From the NCBI GenBank assembly GCA_947034895.1, contig OX344765.1, positions 44,397,001-44,461,000 of the forward strand: a stretch of 64,000 bases of DNA, read 5' to 3'. The notes beneath the pieces are model-generated. The model was not told the origin of the DNA. It saw only the letters and a program-made list of their open reading frames with translations, and made no database searches. Each line of letters opens with the position of its first letter. Position 1 is the first letter of the stretch. Of this stretch, positions 60,336-64,000 are shown in pieces. This DNA is from Rhytidiadelphus loreus (taxonomy: Eukaryota > Streptophyta > Bryopsida > Hypnales > Hylocomiaceae). Both the position numbers and the translations under genes were made by a program.

Positions 60336-62975
60336 TAATCGATAACCTGAAAATACAAACTTCGCTTTGAATTCCATGGTCGCTTTCTCGCATTTAGTCA
60401 AATGAGTTACCTCAAGTTTGCTTCTTTGGATTGGTTGGAGCGCCTCCTTCATAAAAAAATTCCTCCTTCAATTCGTTTGCCCCGTCGGCAATATCAGACT
60501 TGTAATTGCTGTCTCTCAACACACTGATTTTGTTGGCTTAGTGGGAGTTACATACAAGTAAGAACTAAGTGGACTCCCCCGAGGGAGGGTTATAACTTAC
60601 TTGATACTTATTGAATTTGAAGAAAATGAATACTCTAAGGTAATCTATAGAAAGAATAGATTATAAAAAAGGTCTTGCATTTTAAATTTGGGTTCGAGAG
60701 TTAAAAGTTATTCTAATGGAAAGATTAGGAGGCCTTTAGGACTTGGTTTTGAGAATAAGGTATGGAAATCAAGTGCTCCCTTTTAGAAAAGTGTTCATGA
60801 ATGTCCTAGAGGGGGCCAAATCCCACAAAGAATACTATAAAGAAGGGTTGTCTCTCTCTTCACTTCCTCAGAGGTCAATTAGAGTGTCCATTAGAATCCA
60901 CACGTGAACAAAACTTTGGACCCCTATATATTTTTTGAATTTTAAATAAAACAAAATTTTAAAAATATGAATAGATTCTCCTACTTTAAAAGTTTATGTT
61001 TTGAATTATTGATATTTTTATTTGTTAATAATAATTAGTTACAAATTTTTAAAGTAAAAAGATACACTATAGAATTGAAAAATAACTTTCACACCCCTAT
61101 ATTATATATTAAAAAATCATTTAAAAAATGAAAAAAGAATTCCTAAAAATAACTCTCTATTGAAAGCTCAATTTGAGTTGAATATTGATTCAATGGTCAT
61201 CTAAATGTGTTCTCTATAATTATTTGAGTTGAAAAACATGACATTTTAGTTCATTTTCAACCTCTTCTAGAAATCATTTCATATTTTATTTGAGTTGGAA
61301 ATTTTGGCAATAGAAACCTATAGTCATTATTAAACAATGGTCAGAATTTTAGATTGAAATTATAGTTTATTAAAAACCACTTGTTCGCACGTGGTTTGTT
61401 GTAGTAGAACTAAGTGCACTCCCTGAGTTCACTTCCCAATAATGTTATCATGAATCAAAGTAGCCATGGGTGGTGAGGTTGATGATGGAGACTCACCTCC
61501 ACCTTCATAATATTGTGAAGTGGCTCTTAGACACTCTTTGATAGTAGTTGGATAGTGTCTCGCTCCATACTAGGCCATGACATTGAGTCCCGATTGTGAG
61601 TGCAAAGTGAAATTGCTTGGGCCTAGTGGGGAGTTGGATATTGTCCAAAGGTAATTACCGATGGTAGTAAGTAGTACTACCACCAAACACTTGGACATCA
61701 ATAGAAGTTCCACTCCATCTTATCAAATGATATGTCCAATGTCTTACATGAGTTAAGTAATAGGAATCATGGGAAATGAGGAACCTATGACTAGTGTTGG
61801 AATCTAACATTGTGGCTACATGACTTGTTAGAAGAGTTTAACCCTTGTGTTACTAGAAGTAAAGTGCCATAGAGGCATATTTGAGAGCTTGAAGAGGTAA
61901 GTGTCACTAAACGGCATGATATGTATCCTAATGGAGACATTGGTTTATAATCAAGGAACATGTGCAAAAGCGCATTGATGATGAGAGGTTCACTATATTC
62001 CTCAAAGCCTTTCTTGACGATCATTATTTATGTGCTCCAATATTTGTGTAATCACAAAGTAGAGTCTCAAAACTTACATTTGGTTGTAGCGCAAAGAACA
62101 ACATAATCCTAGTGAATTGCTACAGTTAGTGATAGAGATGTGACGAGGGTTTGTTTTTATTCAGTAAGGAGTGGTACCAATTTAGTATTTACAAAACAAT
62201 ATAATACAAAACAAGTTTACAAAAGAAATTTGCACCTAAAATAATAATTCTTCAACTCTTAAAGGTAAATTATTTATTTATTCATTAAAATATAAAGCAA
62301 TTGTGAATGAAAAGACACACAAATCCTATTTAAAACAATAGTCGTGTCTTCATTTGGGTAACTTCATTTCATGATTTAGTTGTGTGACATCAAAATTTCA
62401 TGTCTAAATGTCTCTTAATACCTAATGCACATTAAATGAAATATATAAATATATTTCATGAAATATTTTCTAACCATCCCTAGAATATAAATATTAACCA
62501 TCCAAAATTTATTAATGAAAGTAATATATATTATATAAGTAGACAAACAACACAATCATTCTTTTATTTTGAGAAGATATTTGATCCATGTTTAATAACC
62601 TGGAAAGATGGGGTGAATGACTATGAGTATAATTGAACTTCAAAATCTCACATTTTATGTTTTTTTTAATTTCGTATTTTAAGGTGAAAAGTATATATCT
62701 TCTATTATCCATCAAAAATTTCAGATTCTTTTGTACTATAAAAATCTGAAAATTATAATTGTGAATTTTAGAATGTTTTTCATATCAAAGAGATAAGAGC
62801 ATCCCCACCGTGGCTTCCCTACCCGTATCTCCATTGGGGTGAAGGGGAATAAAGATGGAGATAGGGTTGGGATAGGGAAGGCAACAATCCACTAGTTCTT
62901 CCCTAAATTTTCAACTTATTGCTAAATAGAGGTAGGAAGAAGTCAAAACAAAACTATAAAATAGTAACAAGGCCA
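60336..62975. other. No gene recognised
   Basis: AT-rich with moderately complex stretches at 60340-60900 and 61400-62050; a 77-codon minus-strand frame (61791-62024) shows no known motif. Confidence 0.45.
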
Positions 62976-63284
62976 AATTATTAGATGAGATCCGAGGGGG
63001 CTAGAAGGCCGTATCAAGCCTGTTCCTACCTCCGTTCCCTCCGGTCTCATCGAACGATGGTGTTAGATTTTTTTTTCAAACAAAAACAAAAACAAACAAA
63101 TTTAAAAATCCTTGAAATGAAAAACAAATTTAATTTTTCTTTTTTTCTTTTTTTCGCAAAAAAGTGACATGGTAGTCACCTGGCCAGGTCAGCACAGCTT
63201 GTGAACAACGGGTTTCGGCAAGTTTCGGCAAGTTTCCAGATGGAAACTCGTAGCCCTACAGAGTAGCAAAAAAACATGTAATGG
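62976..63284 (+). repeat. Dispersed repeat shared (inverted) with 18655-18975
   Basis: Includes GATGAGATCCGAGGGGGCTA, a T-rich/A-rich middle, the stem-like CACCTGGCCAGGT, a direct repeat of TTTCGGCAAG and the run GTAGCAAAAAAACATGTAAT. Same order as the partner on the other strand. Confidence 0.6.
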
Positions 63285-63846
63285 AATAGCACTTCCATGA
63301 AATCAATGAAGTACAACTCATATTGGAAGGGTGAAAAGAGGTTTAGGGATTATTCCATTTGAGTTCCCTATCCATTATCCCATACAGGGAATTTGGACCC
63401 CCTGAAATTTTTAGAGATGTAAAAAATGTTAGTGGGGGGTTATTCCGTATCCAAATGAAACTCATTTGGATAGGGATACATGAGCCCCTAGATGTGGATA
63501 AGTAGTTTAAATATTTTGAAAATTTCAACATACATGTACATTATAGCCTAAAATAATATAATGTAAAAAAAAGTTCATGTTGTTGTATATTTAGAAACTT
63601 GAATATAGACATTCAACTTCAAAATTAAAATAATTATCACATGAAGGATTAGAAAAAACATCGGCAAGCAGAATAGATACTTGGTTGGGAAGCTTCATTT
63701 TGTTAGTTTTGTTGAAAAACAATAAAAAGAAAACTTTTAAAAGTCAAAGTTGAATTTGAAGAACATGGAAAAAATGTTCTAAAATTCACTACATAGTTCC
63801 TCCAACATAATGTAGAAATCATAAAATAATTACTATGACTTTAATT
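63285..63846. other. AT-rich DNA, no gene recognised
   Basis: A local near-inverted pair around GGGGGTTATTCCGTATCC is seen; no gene. Confidence 0.4.
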
Positions 63847-63850
63847 TAAC

Positions 63851-64000
63851 CCTTAAATGCCCAAGGCCTTTTTTGAGTTTCTTAAAATATGCTCTAAATC
63901 GAATAAAGAAACCTACATTTTGATAAGCTTCATCAATTTCTTTTTTAACTATAACCATACAAATTTCTCGGGGGGTCACTTAGAGTGTCCATTAGAAACC
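63851..64000 (+). mobile_element. TTAA-type element, left end, runs out of window
   Basis: TTAA at 63847-63850 followed by CCCTTAAATGCCCAAGGCC, similar to the other left ends. The rest lies beyond the window, so this is tentative. Confidence 0.35.

Overview
This window is plant nuclear DNA from a large, AT-rich, repeat-dominated genome. The evidence is one split, GT-AG-spliced plant cryptochrome gene, a Ty1/copia ruin, and many short inverted-repeat transposons separated by AT-rich DNA. The lineage cannot be fixed from this piece. A gene-poor layout with short introns and DNA-transposon relics of the piggyBac and pogo types would fit a large-genome seed-free plant (homosporous lycophyte or fern) or a gymnosperm; this is inference only. 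No tRNA, rRNA or CRISPR was seen.

Layout. 1-9.4 kb: AT-rich DNA with TTAA-flanked miniature elements, a Mutator-like element with a perfect 10-bp target duplication (4250-4851) and a GC-rich hairpin element (9.1-9.4 kb). 11.3-15.5 kb: a decayed copia retrotransposon on the minus strand. 17.5-19.9 kb: pieces of a pogo-type (DDE_1) transposase in opposite orientations. 21-30 kb: clusters of TA-flanked and GGTGAAYY-type miniature elements, a 311-bp tandem duplication and a cluster of CACGTG boxes. 31.6-35.2 kb: the cryptochrome gene (minus strand, five exons, 729 residues as assembled) with a CpG-rich 5' region to about 36.4 kb. 39-46 kb: palindromes and more TTAA-flanked elements. 48.3-50.2 kb: a broken piggyBac transposase gene interrupted by a CACTA-like insertion. 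51.8-54.8 kb: two large foldback structures and another TTAA-flanked element. 57.7-64 kb: a second Mutator-like element, a nested Stowaway-type MITE and further repeats.

The most interesting pattern is that a piggyBac transposase relic shares the window with at least five longer elements (and several ends) that sit in TTAA and start with CCCCTAAA. TTAA is the piggyBac target site. Together they suggest a piggyBac-type transposon system with its own non-autonomous family in a land plant, a superfamily I believe is rarely documented there. The transposase copy here is dead: stop codons, frameshifts, and Asn in place of the second catalytic Asp. The only gene likely to be functional is the blue-light receptor. 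Its short last exon was hidden from simple ORF reading and supplies a basic C-terminal tail.
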